From a virus: a stretch of 46,126 bases of DNA. The notes beneath the pieces were generated by a model, which was not told the DNA's origin, did no database searches, and saw only the letters and a list, made by a program, of their open reading frames with translations. The position numbers and the translations under genes are program-made. Below are positions 31,824-39,355 of the stretch, in pieces (position 1 is the first letter of the stretch; each line of letters begins with the position of its first letter). Where the stretch lies: positions 1 to 46,126 of the IMG/VR virus record IMGVR_UViG_3300035670_000375, one strand, 5' to 3'.

Positions 31824-31852
31824 TTGACAAAGTTTTTGCTTTGTGCTAGTAT
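31824..31852 (+). promoter_or_regulatory. Sigma70-like promoter before tRNA-Arg
   Basis: TTGACA at 31824-31829, 17-base spacer and TAGTAT at 31847-31852. It lies between the two tRNA genes, 14 bases before tRNA-Arg, and shares the ACTTGACAAAG context with the early-region promoters. Confidence 0.7.
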
Positions 31853-31866
31853 ATTCAAAATAGCAA

Positions 31867-31941
31867 CTGGCGTTCGTATAATGGATAATACAACGGTCTT
31901 CTACACCGTGAATATGGGTTCGATTCCTGTACGCCGGGCCA
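31867..31941 (+). tRNA. tRNA-Arg (anticodon TCT)
   Basis: A 75-base tRNA. Acceptor CTGGCGT pairs with ACGCCGG (one G-T pair), discriminator G and encoded CCA. D stem GTAT/ATAC, anticodon stem ACGGT/ACCGT around CTTCTAC (anticodon TCT, reading AGA), and T loop TTCGATT. It has its own promoter. AGA is frequent in the phage genes. Confidence 0.92.
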
Positions 31942-31955
31942 ACTAATTTTATATT

Positions 31956-32507
31956 ATGTTTAGTGAATCTGAAAAAAAACTCGTTGAAACAGTAAAATGT
32001 GAGATTGAAGAGTTGCTAGAGGAAACTCTGGCCCACATGGACATTGATGTTCATCGTTACGTCCATCTAAATGGTATCGTCACTGGCGGCATATCTGCAT
32101 CACTTTTTCATAACGAAGAAATCAACGACATTGATATTTACTTGTCTGACCAGAATGCAATTGACACATTCAAAGAATGGGCAACGCAGGAAAAAAATCT
32201 GGAACAAGTTGAAGATATCAATCCTAAATACATGGTGCAGACTGACATTGAAGGTAAATTAATTACAGCAAATGCTGTTACATTCAAAAACAAAATTCAA
32301 ATCATTACATGTGCAACAAAAGATTCTAGAAAATATTTTGACTTTGTGCATTGTATGCCATACTATGATATCGCAACAAAAACATACTACATTTCCAAAA
32401 AACAGTATAATTGTATCGTCAACAAAAAGTTAGTGGTGAATGATTTTGCAAGTACGCCATCAGCTTGGCGTTGGAAAAAATTTGAAGAGAGAGGATGGAC
32501 AACATGA
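31956..32507 (+). CDS. Nucleotidyltransferase-fold protein
   Basis: A 183-residue protein with the minimal nucleotidyltransferase signature: GIVTGGISASLFHNEEINDIDIYL, a GG...S loop followed by DxD metal ligands. The C-terminal half (SKKQYNCIVNKKLVVNDF, SAWRWKKFEERGW) resembles small conserved cyanophage proteins of this type. It might modify RNA or protein; the target is unknown. It starts 14 bases after tRNA-Arg and is coupled to the next gene by ATGA. Confidence 0.65.
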   Translation: MFSESEKKLVETVKCEIEELLEETLAHMDIDVHRYVHLNGIVTGGISASLFHNEEINDIDIYLSDQNAIDTFKEWATQEKNLEQVEDINPKYMVQTDIEGKLITANAVTFKNKIQIITCATKDSRKYFDFVHCMPYYDIATKTYYISKKQYNCIVNKKLVVNDFASTPSAWRWKKFEERGWTT

Positions 32508-32866
32508 ATGAAGGAATGAATGCTATTGAAGGACCTTGTAGAGAAAAATATTGGTGGGAATATTATCCACTCCATCAAATATGGTGCAACGATATTTGTC
32601 CTCTTGTTCCTCGGTTTCAGTATCGTCCTGGTGATGAATACAATGCAAACAATTGGTCATTGCACTGGCTACTAATTCATATGTGGTCAATGGAACATTT
32701 TGCAATTGGTGTTGATGCTGAAATTGCACCACATGATGGCATCTATGTCGGATGCATTCTTCCTTATCTCAGAATCACAATAGGCATTCGTCACACATGG
32801 TACGAATGGCAATCAAAATTGGCTAATGTACTACGCCGTAAACCTGCAATTAAAAAGGAGACCTAA
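32504..32866 (+). CDS. Trp/His-rich conserved unknown protein
   Basis: A 120-residue soluble protein unusually rich in Trp, His and Tyr (KYWWEYYPLHQIWCND, WSLHWLLIHMWSMEHF). The ATG overlapping the previous stop is preferred; an upstream ATG adds 3 residues. His/Cys placement might bind metal. No family recognised. It is followed by PhoH with a 1-base overlap. Confidence 0.6.
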   Translation: MNEGMNAIEGPCREKYWWEYYPLHQIWCNDICPLVPRFQYRPGDEYNANNWSLHWLLIHMWSMEHFAIGVDAEIAPHDGIYVGCILPYLRITIGIRHTWYEWQSKLANVLRRKPAIKKET

Positions 32867-33642
32867 TGTCAAGAAGAAACTCTGTAGACCTGCAAATAGT
32901 TGAGAGTGACAATTCAACAAAACAAACAAAAACAAAGACAGGCACACATGTACTCAAAGTTAAGATTGACGATTTAAAAACTTTTGAGCCGTTGACAGAT
33001 AATCAAAAAAAATTCTTTGATGCATACAAAAGACAAGATTATTTTATAGCATTACATGGTGTAGCAGGTACAGGGAAAACATTTTGTGCGTTATACAAAG
33101 CACTTGAAGAAGTTTTAGATAGAAACAATCCTTTTCAAAAAATTATTGTTGTTCGGTCAGCAGTACAATCAAGAGAGATTGGTCATCTACCAGGTGATGT
33201 GAGTGATAAGATGGAAATCTATCAGCAGCCATACAGACAAATTTGCGAAACATTATTTGGTCGGAAAGATGCATGGGATAGATTAGAAGAGCAAGGTCAT
33301 ATTGAGTTTATCAGCACCAGTTTCATACGAGGAATGTCCTTTGATAATGCAATCATTATTGTAGATGAAATGCAAAATTTGTCCTTTGAAGAAATTGATA
33401 CTGTAATGACCCGAGTTGGCTACCGTTCAAAGATTATATGGTGTGGTGATTATCGTCAAACCGATTTGAACAAAAGAAAAAATGATGTAACTGGCATTCT
33501 AAAATTCTTTGAAATTGCACACCACATGGATGCATTTACTAGAATTGAATTTAGTGTTGATGATATTGTGAGAAGTAGCTTAGTGAAAGATTATATTATA
33601 GCAAAACTCAAGGTTGATGACTTCATAGGAGAAAAGAAATGA
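32866..33642 (+). CDS. phoH: PhoH-like ATPase
   Basis: A 258-residue P-loop ATPase. Walker A is GVAGTGKTF (about residue 66), Walker B IIIVDEMQNL (about 167), with the family GDVSDK segment between them and the CGDYRQTDL sensor region after. PhoH is widespread in marine phages and part of the Pho regulon in many hosts; it is linked to RNA metabolism. Together with the PlcP/Agt-like pair it gives this phage a phosphate-stress flavour. Confidence 0.93.
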   Translation: MSRRNSVDLQIVESDNSTKQTKTKTGTHVLKVKIDDLKTFEPLTDNQKKFFDAYKRQDYFIALHGVAGTGKTFCALYKALEEVLDRNNPFQKIIVVRSAVQSREIGHLPGDVSDKMEIYQQPYRQICETLFGRKDAWDRLEEQGHIEFISTSFIRGMSFDNAIIIVDEMQNLSFEEIDTVMTRVGYRSKIIWCGDYRQTDLNKRKNDVTGILKFFEIAHHMDAFTRIEFSVDDIVRSSLVKDYIIAKLKVDDFIGEKK

Positions 33643-34145
33643 GTTTAGTTAGTTATGCAGAAAGTGAATTAGACCGCATTGGTATGACCGATGATGGTGA
33701 TATGAATGGCATGATGCGAAAGCATTTGCTACACATGGTCAAAGAGTTTGCAGATGAAGGACATACTGGTTTCTCTGCCAATTATGCATTGCAGTGCCTT
33801 GAAAAATTAATGCGATTCAAACCACTATCGCCATTGACGGGTGAAGATGATGAATGGACAGAAGTTACTCGTATCAGTGGGTTTCCTCATTTTCAAAACA
33901 AACGATGTAGTTCAATCTTCAAAGAGGGTGACACCGGAGAAGTTTATGATATTGATGGCAAAGTGTTCTGGGAGTGGCTTCGTGATGAAGAAACTGGTGA
34001 ACAATTCAAATCATACTATACAAGCAGAGATAGTCGGGTGCCTGTAACTTTTCCTTATACCGTACCCGATGAACCTATCTACGAATATCGGAAGTCTGAT
34101 GCAGAGCCAGCATCACCACCACAAAATGAGAAGGGATTATTGTAA
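33639..34145 (+). CDS. Conserved phage protein following phoH
   Basis: A 168-residue acidic protein, coupled to phoH by ATGA. Residues about 20-60 form helices (MNGMMRKHLLHMVKEFAD), and LEKLMRFKPLSPLTGEDDEW, NKRCSSIFKE and DIDGKVFWEW are blocks I recognise from many tailed-phage unknown proteins. No catalytic motif is apparent. The wide distribution suggests a basic takeover function. Confidence 0.65.
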   Translation: MSLVSYAESELDRIGMTDDGDMNGMMRKHLLHMVKEFADEGHTGFSANYALQCLEKLMRFKPLSPLTGEDDEWTEVTRISGFPHFQNKRCSSIFKEGDTGEVYDIDGKVFWEWLRDEETGEQFKSYYTSRDSRVPVTFPYTVPDEPIYEYRKSDAEPASPPQNEKGLL

Positions 34146-34549
34146 TGAGTAATTCAGGCACATTTACTGGAAGAGGTTTGCAGACTGTGACGGGTATTAC
34201 GGGTATAAGTACACACAGTCCTTGGATTAAAGATGACACACATTCAATTAGTGCTGTACATAATAATGTAACTGTTACGCCACCAAAAACAATTCAAGGC
34301 AAATGCATTCAAGCACAAAAAATAATTTCGTCACATGACATATTATCTGCGACTGCTACCATTGATACTGAAGAGATGATAAAAAAAGAACTGGTACGTC
34401 AATTGGCTGAGGAAATGATGCGGTCAAATTGTGTTGATTTTACAAAACAGAATAATCTGACAATAGGTGGCTGTGTTTTTCGTGCTAGAATTTTTGTGAC
34501 ACCTGATGACCAGGTCCGGTTACTCAGGCAAGCAAATGTTATCAAATAA
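34145..34549 (+). CDS. Unknown protein
   Basis: A 134-residue protein whose ATG overlaps the previous stop (TAATG). The Gly/Thr/Ser-rich N-terminal part looks flexible, and the C-terminal part is helical and beta (EEMIKKELVRQLAEEMMRSN, IGGCVFRARIFV). It resembles small structural or assembly proteins but I recognise no family. It closes the phoH operon before a sigma70-like promoter. Confidence 0.55.
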   Translation: MSNSGTFTGRGLQTVTGITGISTHSPWIKDDTHSISAVHNNVTVTPPKTIQGKCIQAQKIISSHDILSATATIDTEEMIKKELVRQLAEEMMRSNCVDFTKQNNLTIGGCVFRARIFVTPDDQVRLLRQANVIK

Positions 34550-34569
34550 ACAATAAGAAAGTTGCTAAA

Positions 34570-34632
34570 ATGGAACAAAAAGTTGTCAAAAAGAAATCAT
34601 TATGGAGAAAAAGGCAGGCACCTAGTAGATAA
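34570..34632 (+). CDS. Possible 20-residue basic peptide
   Basis: A very short frame (MEQKVVKKKSLWRKRQAPSR) ending just before a promoter. It has no clear ribosome site. Composition is strongly basic. It may be chance. Confidence 0.25.
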   Translation: MEQKVVKKKSLWRKRQAPSR

Positions 34633-34635
34633 TGC

Positions 34636-34664
34636 TTGACAATCTTACCGCTCTTTGATACTAT
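34636..34664 (+). promoter_or_regulatory. Sigma70-like early promoter
   Basis: TTGACA at 34636-34641, 17-base spacer and TACTAT at 34659-34664. Seven bases on, the predicted start reads GTGATGAGA, a sequence shared with another early promoter (44132). It opens the small-gene region. Confidence 0.8.
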
Positions 34665-34694
34665 ATCAATGTGATGAGAAAGAGAGAAAAAGAG

Positions 34695-34967
34695 ATGAGT
34701 AAGAAAGTTAGCAAATTTGATATAAGTGAGTTGTGTGGCTGGGTTGGTATGGTGTTGATTCATGCTGCTACTCTTCCTACTAGTATTGGTGTGATTCTAG
34801 GGTATAACGATAGACTACCTCCTGTGAGTATGGTTTTGATGGTATGGGCTGGTTTGTTTTTGTTTCTGGTTCGTGCATTAGGTCGTAACGATAAATTATA
34901 CATAATAAGTAACGCTGTTGGTTTCTTCTTTAACAGTGTATTGTTGGCTTTGATTGTGTTTAAGTGA
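34695..34967 (+). CDS. Membrane protein, first gene of the early region
   Basis: A 90-residue protein with three hydrophobic segments (WVGMVLIHAATLPTSIGVIL, VLMVWAGLFLFLVRAL and AVGFFFNSVLLALIVF). FDISELCGWVGM and HAATLPT are blocks I have seen in cyanophage small membrane proteins. The ATG after a purine-rich leader is preferred; GTG/ATG codons 7-8 codons upstream are in frame and coincide with the predicted transcription start. Confidence 0.6.
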   Translation: MSKKVSKFDISELCGWVGMVLIHAATLPTSIGVILGYNDRLPPVSMVLMVWAGLFLFLVRALGRNDKLYIISNAVGFFFNSVLLALIVFK

Positions 34968-34979
34968 TTGGAGATTATG

Positions 34980-35210
34980 ATGAAAAGCATTGAGTGGGAA
35001 ATTCAAGCTTACGGTTCACCTAAAGCCGATATTCTTGAGTCAATTACTGATTCAATTACATTCAAACTATCTGGTCCTGGTATGGTTGCTGCAAGCTATC
35101 TGTCGGATGCACAAGAGGTGTTAGAGTATAGTCCCGATACGGCTAGGAAGTATATCAATATCGCCAAGATGATTATGTTTGAATACGAACTAGGATTCAA
35201 TCAACGATGA
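34980..35210 (+). CDS. Small unknown protein
   Basis: A 76-residue soluble protein (MKSIEWEIQAYGSPKADILE). The second ATG of an ATGATG pair is 6 bases from GGAG and is preferred. Mixed beta/helix pattern. It overlaps the next gene by ATGA. No family recognised. Confidence 0.55.
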   Translation: MKSIEWEIQAYGSPKADILESITDSITFKLSGPGMVAASYLSDAQEVLEYSPDTARKYINIAKMIMFEYELGFNQR

Positions 35211-35452
35211 AAACAGAACCATTCTATATCGTAGCGGGTAACAGAGATCAGTTTGATAACTTTGTTATTCGCAAACGCATACTCGGTTTCAATTATGATT
35301 TTCGGTATGTATGGAATGCTGATGTGTTGCGTGGGCTGAATAAGATTCGTGGTTTCTATGTTGGTGATTATGAAAGCCATCCTGAATGGCCAAATATCAA
35401 AGTGATGATTCAAATTATTAAGATGAAAGAGAAAGGTGCTAGTGATGTTTGA
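35207..35452 (+). CDS. Small unknown protein
   Basis: An 81-residue protein with FYIVAGNRDQFDNFVI and YVWNADVLRGL segments, a pattern I recognise from T4-like phage small proteins (name unknown to me). It overlaps the following gene by 8 bases. Confidence 0.6.
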   Translation: MKTEPFYIVAGNRDQFDNFVIRKRILGFNYDFRYVWNADVLRGLNKIRGFYVGDYESHPEWPNIKVMIQIIKMKEKGASDV

Positions 35453-35618
35453 GAATGAGATAAATGAATTGTGCCGTGATATTGCTGAGGCTACATTGAC
35501 CGACTGGACTGAAGACGAGTATGAAAAAGTTCTAGATGAAATGTTTGCCGAGCATCAGGCGTTGATGTATGCAGCCCAATCATATGATAACGATGCAATT
35601 GCATATGGAATGAACTAG
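35445..35618 (+). CDS. Small acidic helical protein
   Basis: A 57-residue protein (MFENEINELCRDIAEATL). The internal ATG after GAAAGG is preferred to an upstream in-frame GTG. Acidic and helical, no membrane segment. Function unknown. Confidence 0.55.
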   Translation: MFENEINELCRDIAEATLTDWTEDEYEKVLDEMFAEHQALMYAAQSYDNDAIAYGMN

Positions 35619-35837
35619 ATGGCATTAAAGTTGTGCAAAGACTGTAAAAACTTTTCAGAGGGTCCCGAAGCGGACCCTGTTTGTACTCATTCTCATGCAT
35701 CAAAGTATGATGATTTGGTGTATGGCAATCATAGTAAACGGACATGCAGTGAGATGCGCCAAAACAAAACTCTCTGCGGGAAGTTTGGTAAACTCTATGC
35801 TGCAAAGCCTGGCTTTATACCAATGGTAATTGAATGA
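35619..35837 (+). CDS. Small Cys-rich, zinc-binding-type protein
   Basis: A 72-residue protein with five Cys: LCKDCKNF, DPVCTH, RTCSEM and TLCGKF, a plausible zinc site. It starts directly after the previous stop and overlaps the next gene by ATGA. A GGGTCC/GGACCC repeat lies within the coding sequence and is probably incidental. Confidence 0.6.
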   Translation: MALKLCKDCKNFSEGPEADPVCTHSHASKYDDLVYGNHSKRTCSEMRQNKTLCGKFGKLYAAKPGFIPMVIE

Positions 35838-36091
35838 AACAATTACTAGAAATTCTACCAAAGATTCTTGGGCTGATGCCTGAGATTGTCAAGTATATCA
35901 AATATATCCCTGTCATTATGATTCTTGGTGGTCTAGGATATGGTGCATACTATTTTGCAATGAACTACCGTGATCCCTACAAATGCTATAACAATCAGTT
36001 ATTCAAACAAAAATCCATAGATTCAAACGTTTATATTTTTATTGGTGAGACTTGTATAGATGGCAATGAAAAACCTGTTCCTGAAGAGTAA
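35834..36091 (+). CDS. Single-helix membrane protein
   Basis: An 85-residue protein with a membrane segment near residues 23-43 (YIPVIMILGGLGYGAYYFAM) and two Cys in the C-terminal, probably periplasmic, part (YKCYNNQ and ETCIDG). Coupled by ATGA. Function unknown. Confidence 0.55.
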   Translation: MKQLLEILPKILGLMPEIVKYIKYIPVIMILGGLGYGAYYFAMNYRDPYKCYNNQLFKQKSIDSNVYIFIGETCIDGNEKPVPEE

Positions 36092-36107
36092 TTTTCATCC
36101 CGAAAAG

Positions 36108-36290
36108 ATGATATTGGTGACCGCGTATGTCATCCTGATTTTTTCAATTCTTACGATGGAAAGTATTCTCAGTGAGAAAAGAAAGATAGCCGAAGACTTT
36201 TGCTCTGGTAAAAAGGGCGTACTGATCCAGGATAAGAGGAGCCAATTCTATTGCATAAAAGGCAAGTCTCTGGTTTTGTTGCCAGAATAA
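36108..36290 (+). CDS. Small membrane-anchored protein
   Basis: A 60-residue protein with an N-terminal membrane helix (MILVTAYVILIFSILTM) and a basic Cys-containing tail (DFCSGKKGV, FYCIKGK). In-frame ATGs up to 48 bases upstream would overlap the previous gene; none has a clear ribosome site. The topology mirrors the preceding gene, with two Cys after one helix. Confidence 0.5.
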   Translation: MILVTAYVILIFSILTMESILSEKRKIAEDFCSGKKGVLIQDKRSQFYCIKGKSLVLLPE

Positions 36291-36296
36291 CACCAC

Positions 36297-36325
36297 TTGA
36301 CAAAGTTTCCGATATCTGAGATAAT
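36297..36325 (+). promoter_or_regulatory. Sigma70-like early promoter
   Basis: TTGACA at 36297-36302, 17-base spacer and GATAAT at 36320-36325. An ATG sits exactly 7 bases past the -10, but the gene has a better ATG with AAGGAG 24 bases further on, so the first ATG probably marks the RNA start. Confidence 0.8.
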
Positions 36326-36355
36326 GTATACATGTTGAGAGATAAGGAGATTGTG

Positions 36356-36568
36356 ATGTATTCAAATTTACTGGCTGAGGCGAAAGTGATTCAAGACGCA
36401 TGGGGCTACGGGCTTCTGGAAGCGATTGAATATATTATTGAATTAGAAGATGAGTATCCTTCTGAGGTGCGCCGAGAGTTGAAACAATTCTTGCGTGATG
36501 GTGCCCGTATGTTTGCACCTAAAGTTGAGATGGTATTGGTAAATTCTGATGGAGAGGAAATAGTATGA
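36356..36568 (+). CDS. Small helical protein
   Basis: A 70-residue protein (MYSNLLAEAKVIQDAWGYG) behind AAGGAG. An in-frame ATG 24 bases earlier coincides with the predicted transcription start and would add 8 residues. Helical, acidic, with ARMFAPKVEMVLV at the end. It overlaps the next gene by ATGA. Confidence 0.6.
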   Translation: MYSNLLAEAKVIQDAWGYGLLEAIEYIIELEDEYPSEVRRELKQFLRDGARMFAPKVEMVLVNSDGEEIV

Positions 36569-36771
36569 TTGGCGAAACTTTTCTGGATGGTCAGCGTGTA
36601 ATTGGTATGTATATGGGTGACATTGCTGTATCGGGTGTGGTACGTGTGTCACGGGTTACTTATGGTGGTAATATGTCGCATCATGTAACATTAGATAATC
36701 CCATCAATGTGTTTGGTGCGGTGCGGGATAGCGTGATTCTTGAGGCTGAATGTGTGAAAGGAGTGTTGTAA
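36565..36771 (+). CDS. Small beta-rich unknown protein
   Basis: A 68-residue protein, beta-rich (GQRVIGMYMGDIAVSGVVRV, HHVTLDNPINVFG). It reads like a tiny SH3/OB-type barrel. It is coupled on both sides by overlapping codons. Function unknown. Confidence 0.55.
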   Translation: MIGETFLDGQRVIGMYMGDIAVSGVVRVSRVTYGGNMSHHVTLDNPINVFGAVRDSVILEAECVKGVL

Positions 36772-36986
36772 TGTATAAAGTTGATTTTGGTGATGTTCGG
36801 ATTGTCTCTGATGGTAGTCCGTTTGATGTAGCATATGATGTTCGAGTTGAGTGGCTACGTGATGGTGAGTGGGAACTGTACAAGGGTATCAATAGTCTGA
36901 GTGATGATTATGCCATGACTAATGCACGTGAAGCTGCTGGTCGTGCAAAAGCAAAGCTGGCTGCTAATGCTGCGGCTCTAGCATAA
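36771..36986 (+). CDS. Small unknown protein
   Basis: A 71-residue protein (MYKVDFGDVRIVSDGSP) with an Ala-rich C-terminal helix (NAREAAGRAKAKLAANAA). The ATG overlaps the previous stop and has AAAGGAG at good spacing. A longer in-frame start is less likely. Confidence 0.55.
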   Translation: MYKVDFGDVRIVSDGSPFDVAYDVRVEWLRDGEWELYKGINSLSDDYAMTNAREAAGRAKAKLAANAAALA

Positions 36987-37558
36987 TGTTCATGTTTGAT
37001 GTTGAAACGCTAGGCGTAGAATCCAACTCTGTGATTCTATCCCTAGCCTGTATCTATTTCAATCCCGACGATAAACCAACGTACAAAGAATTAGTTGATT
37101 CTGCATTTTTTGTCAAGTTCAATGTTCGTGACCAAGTGGAAAACTATGGACGAAAGATAGATAAGGGTACTTTAGACTGGTGGGAAAAACAGTGTGAAAT
37201 AGTACGAAAAAAATCATTTTTGCCCTCAAAAGACGATAGAAATCTGAAAACCGGGGTTGAATCCTTTCATAATTGGGTCGCATCAAAAAACGATAAGAAA
37301 TGTTGGGTTTGGGCACGTGGATCATTGGATGATACTCTATTGCATTCTATTGAACGCCAATTAAAAGTTGAAACACTGCTGCCCTATAATCGTTGGCGTG
37401 ATGTCCGTACTGCGGTAGACTTTCTGACAGGTGGCAACAATGGTTATTGTGAGGTGGACCATATTGACTTTTTATATGAGCGTGATATAATAAAACATGA
37501 TCCTGTGATTGATTGTGCGTTGGATATAATGATGCTGATATATGGCAAACCTAAATGA
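36986..37558 (+). CDS. DEDD-family 3'-5' exonuclease (DexA-like)
   Basis: A 190-residue RNase H-fold exonuclease. MFDVETLG carries the first DxE pair (Asp5 and Glu7), SLDDTLLHS the middle Asp, and HDPVIDCALD the final His-x4-Asp, giving the DEDDh set. It resembles T4 exonuclease A (DexA) and Rv2179c-type exoribonucleases. In T4, DexA helps degrade nucleic acid early in infection. It lies among early small genes, which supports that timing. Confidence 0.75.
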   Translation: MFMFDVETLGVESNSVILSLACIYFNPDDKPTYKELVDSAFFVKFNVRDQVENYGRKIDKGTLDWWEKQCEIVRKKSFLPSKDDRNLKTGVESFHNWVASKNDKKCWVWARGSLDDTLLHSIERQLKVETLLPYNRWRDVRTAVDFLTGGNNGYCEVDHIDFLYERDIIKHDPVIDCALDIMMLIYGKPK

Positions 37559-37839
37559 TTGATATATTTCGTCCTACTATAGAATGGATTCGTGATGACT
37601 GGAATAGTAATCGGACTCGGTTTGTTGCCGAGCTTTTTGCTTGGAGTCTTAGTATTGGCTGTGCTATTACAATGGCACTTACCGTACCAACTCCTCCCCT
37701 ATTGGTACTTTATCCTGTGTGGATTACTGGTTGTGCTATCTATGCTTGGGCTGCTTATAGTAGGAAATCATTTGGCATGTTGGCTAATTATCTTCTGTTG
37801 ACTACCATTGACAGTGTAGGTTTGTTGAGAATGTTATGA
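37555..37839 (+). CDS. Three-helix membrane protein (PnuC-like region)
   Basis: A 94-residue hydrophobic protein (LFAWSLSIGCAITMALTVPT, LLVLYPVWITGCAIYAWAAY, FGMLANYLLLTTIDSVG). The YAWAAYSRKSFGMLANY pattern recalls nicotinamide-riboside transporter (PnuC) fragments and small cyanophage membrane proteins. It is too short for a transporter alone. Coupled by ATGA on both sides. Confidence 0.6.
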   Translation: MIDIFRPTIEWIRDDWNSNRTRFVAELFAWSLSIGCAITMALTVPTPPLLVLYPVWITGCAIYAWAAYSRKSFGMLANYLLLTTIDSVGLLRML

Positions 37840-38087
37840 ACGATAAGTTGATTCAAATTGGTCTTGATTCTGGCATGTTGAATTACGTAGACAATGAGAC
37901 ACCACGCCAATATTTTATTGCATCATGGGCTGATGAAGAGTGCCTGGCTCAATATACTGAGATGATTATACGTGAATGCATTGGTATAATTCATGAGCAA
38001 GAAAGAATACCTCAGGGCTTTCTTTATCCTAAAAATGCAGTTACACTTTCATATGCTATACAAAACCACTTTGGACTGACGGAATAA
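37836..38087 (+). CDS. MNDRI-family small protein (divergent member)
   Basis: An 83-residue protein starting MNDKLIQIGLDSGM, with YTEMIIRECIGI in the middle. This matches, in a looser form, the MN(D/E)RI...FAELIVREC pattern of three other genes in the window. The C-terminus (TLSYAIQNHFGL) also resembles theirs. Function unknown. Confidence 0.6.
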   Translation: MNDKLIQIGLDSGMLNYVDNETPRQYFIASWADEECLAQYTEMIIRECIGIIHEQERIPQGFLYPKNAVTLSYAIQNHFGLTE

Positions 38088-38323
38088 TGCGATACTGGAC
38101 AATTGTATATCCCGACCAAAATACTCTGGGTGAAGATTATGTGCATTGGGAAACACTATCAGAAGATGATATATTGAATCATTACTGGGACTATTGGTGT
38201 GAGCGTATGCATGAAGTGAATTTGAGTGATTATATCTCAAAAGAAAAATGTATTGAAGATTGGTGCATCGTTTACTGGGCACAAAGAAATTATTGGCGTG
38301 AAATGAAAGAGTGTATACAATGA
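38087..38323 (+). CDS. Conserved small Trp-rich protein
   Basis: A 78-residue protein rich in Trp/Tyr (MRYWTIVYPDQNTLGED, LNHYWDYWCERM, CIEDWCIVYWA). The TLSEDDIL...CIEDWCIVYWA pattern is one I recognise from many phages as an unnamed family. The ATG overlaps the previous stop. Confidence 0.65.
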   Translation: MRYWTIVYPDQNTLGEDYVHWETLSEDDILNHYWDYWCERMHEVNLSDYISKEKCIEDWCIVYWAQRNYWREMKECIQ

Positions 38324-38724
38324 TTGAATGTTTAATTGTAGGTGATAGTATTGCTGTTGGTGTGAGCCAAGTTCGCCGTGAGTGTCAATCAATCGCAAAG
38401 AGTGGTATCAATTCATCCAACTGGAATAAACTTCATTTGAATAAATTGGTGCCTACCAAAACATTAATTATCAGCCTGGGTGCGAATGACCTGGGTATTG
38501 ATACTGAAGCCAATATTCGGAAGTTGCGTGAAAAAGCACAAGCGCAAAGAGTATTCTGGCTGCTGCCTAGCCAACGGCTCAAGCCCGACCAAGTTCGTGC
38601 TGTGAAGTTTGTTGCGATTGAATATGGTGACACTGTAATACCACGCCCAGAAAAAGATATATCTGCTGATGGTGTGCATCCTACATACAAAGGATATAAA
38701 GCCTTAGGATACCTAACACAATGA
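38320..38724 (+). CDS. SGNH/GDSL-type hydrolase
   Basis: A 134-residue minimal SGNH hydrolase. Block I is CLIVGDSIAVG (Ser nucleophile), block III SLGANDLG (Asn) and block V SADGVHPTYKGY (Asp and His). The Gly block II appears as KSGIN. Such enzymes cleave ester bonds, for example O-acetyl groups or lysophospholipids. Early-region position suggests action on a host component. The ATG overlapping the previous stop is preferred over an upstream one. Confidence 0.75.
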   Translation: MIECLIVGDSIAVGVSQVRRECQSIAKSGINSSNWNKLHLNKLVPTKTLIISLGANDLGIDTEANIRKLREKAQAQRVFWLLPSQRLKPDQVRAVKFVAIEYGDTVIPRPEKDISADGVHPTYKGYKALGYLTQ

Positions 38725-38969
38725 GAGAATTTAAATGGGAACGCATGGGTGAAAAGTATTATTATCATGACGTAGCAACAGGCAAGATTGTTGGTGCAGT
38801 GAATAAGATTGCATTACAAGAAGTATGGATATCTGTGGTATACACTGGTGAATATAGTTTCACAATCAATGATGAAAAACACCTGGGACAATATATTACA
38901 GTTGATTTTGCAAAAGAAGCCACGCAAAGATTTTGGGACATTCAATCACGAACACTGATAGGAAATTAA
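38721..38969 (+). CDS. Small beta-rich conserved protein
   Basis: An 82-residue protein (MREFKWERMGEKYYYHDVAT) with alternating beta pattern (KIVGAVNKIALQEVWISVVY) and a final helix (VDFAKEATQRFWDIQ). I have seen this type in T4-like phages as an unnamed family. Coupled by ATGA to the hydrolase gene. Confidence 0.6.
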   Translation: MREFKWERMGEKYYYHDVATGKIVGAVNKIALQEVWISVVYTGEYSFTINDEKHLGQYITVDFAKEATQRFWDIQSRTLIGN

Positions 38970-39146
38970 ATGATAATCTATCCTACGACACATCGTGAAC
39001 TACAAGAAGCCATTGACAAAGCCACACATTTTCTTTTAGAAGCAAAGAAGGTTGGCACAGGATATGGCGGTGCGTTGACCGAAAAACATTTAGAAAACTT
39101 ATATAAAATCCAAGTTGCGCTGATGGGTAGAATTGAATCAAAATGA
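38970..39146 (+). CDS. Small helical protein (58 residues)
   Basis: MIIYPTTHRELQEAIDKATH start, helical throughout (LLEAKKVGTGYGGAL, EKHLENLYKIQVALMG). It begins right after the previous stop with AGGAAA upstream, and its stop overlaps the next ATG. Confidence 0.55.
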   Translation: MIIYPTTHRELQEAIDKATHFLLEAKKVGTGYGGALTEKHLENLYKIQVALMGRIESK

Positions 39147-39355
39147 AAGCGCCATATAAAGCATTTGGTCAAACACGATTGGTTGAAGTTGAAGTATATA
39201 CCAATGCCGACGGTAAAATTGAATCTACTGAATGGGACGAAGAATTGTGGATTGAACGTGGTGAGGATTGGTATGCTATGATGAGCCCACAATTGAGAAA
39301 TAAAAAAGTCCGTATTATCCGCCGTGAGGAATGGCTTAGAAGCAAGGTGATATAA
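39143..39355 (+). CDS. Small charged unknown protein
   Basis: A 70-residue protein (MKAPYKAFGQTRLVEVEVYT) with a WDEELWIERGEDWYAMM centre and a basic end (VRIIRREEWLRSK). Coupled by ATGA and TAATG overlaps. No family recognised. Confidence 0.55.
   Translation: MKAPYKAFGQTRLVEVEVYTNADGKIESTEWDEELWIERGEDWYAMMSPQLRNKKVRIIRREEWLRSKVI

Noticed and set aside
35659-35678. AGGGTCC/GGACCCT inverted repeat
   Set aside because: It lies wholly inside a supported coding gene with no U-tract; probably a codon-level coincidence.
37808-37836. TTGACA with a possible -10 near the end of a membrane-protein gene
   Set aside because: At 17-base spacing the -10 would be a poor match and the site lies inside coding sequence, unlike the other eight promoters.
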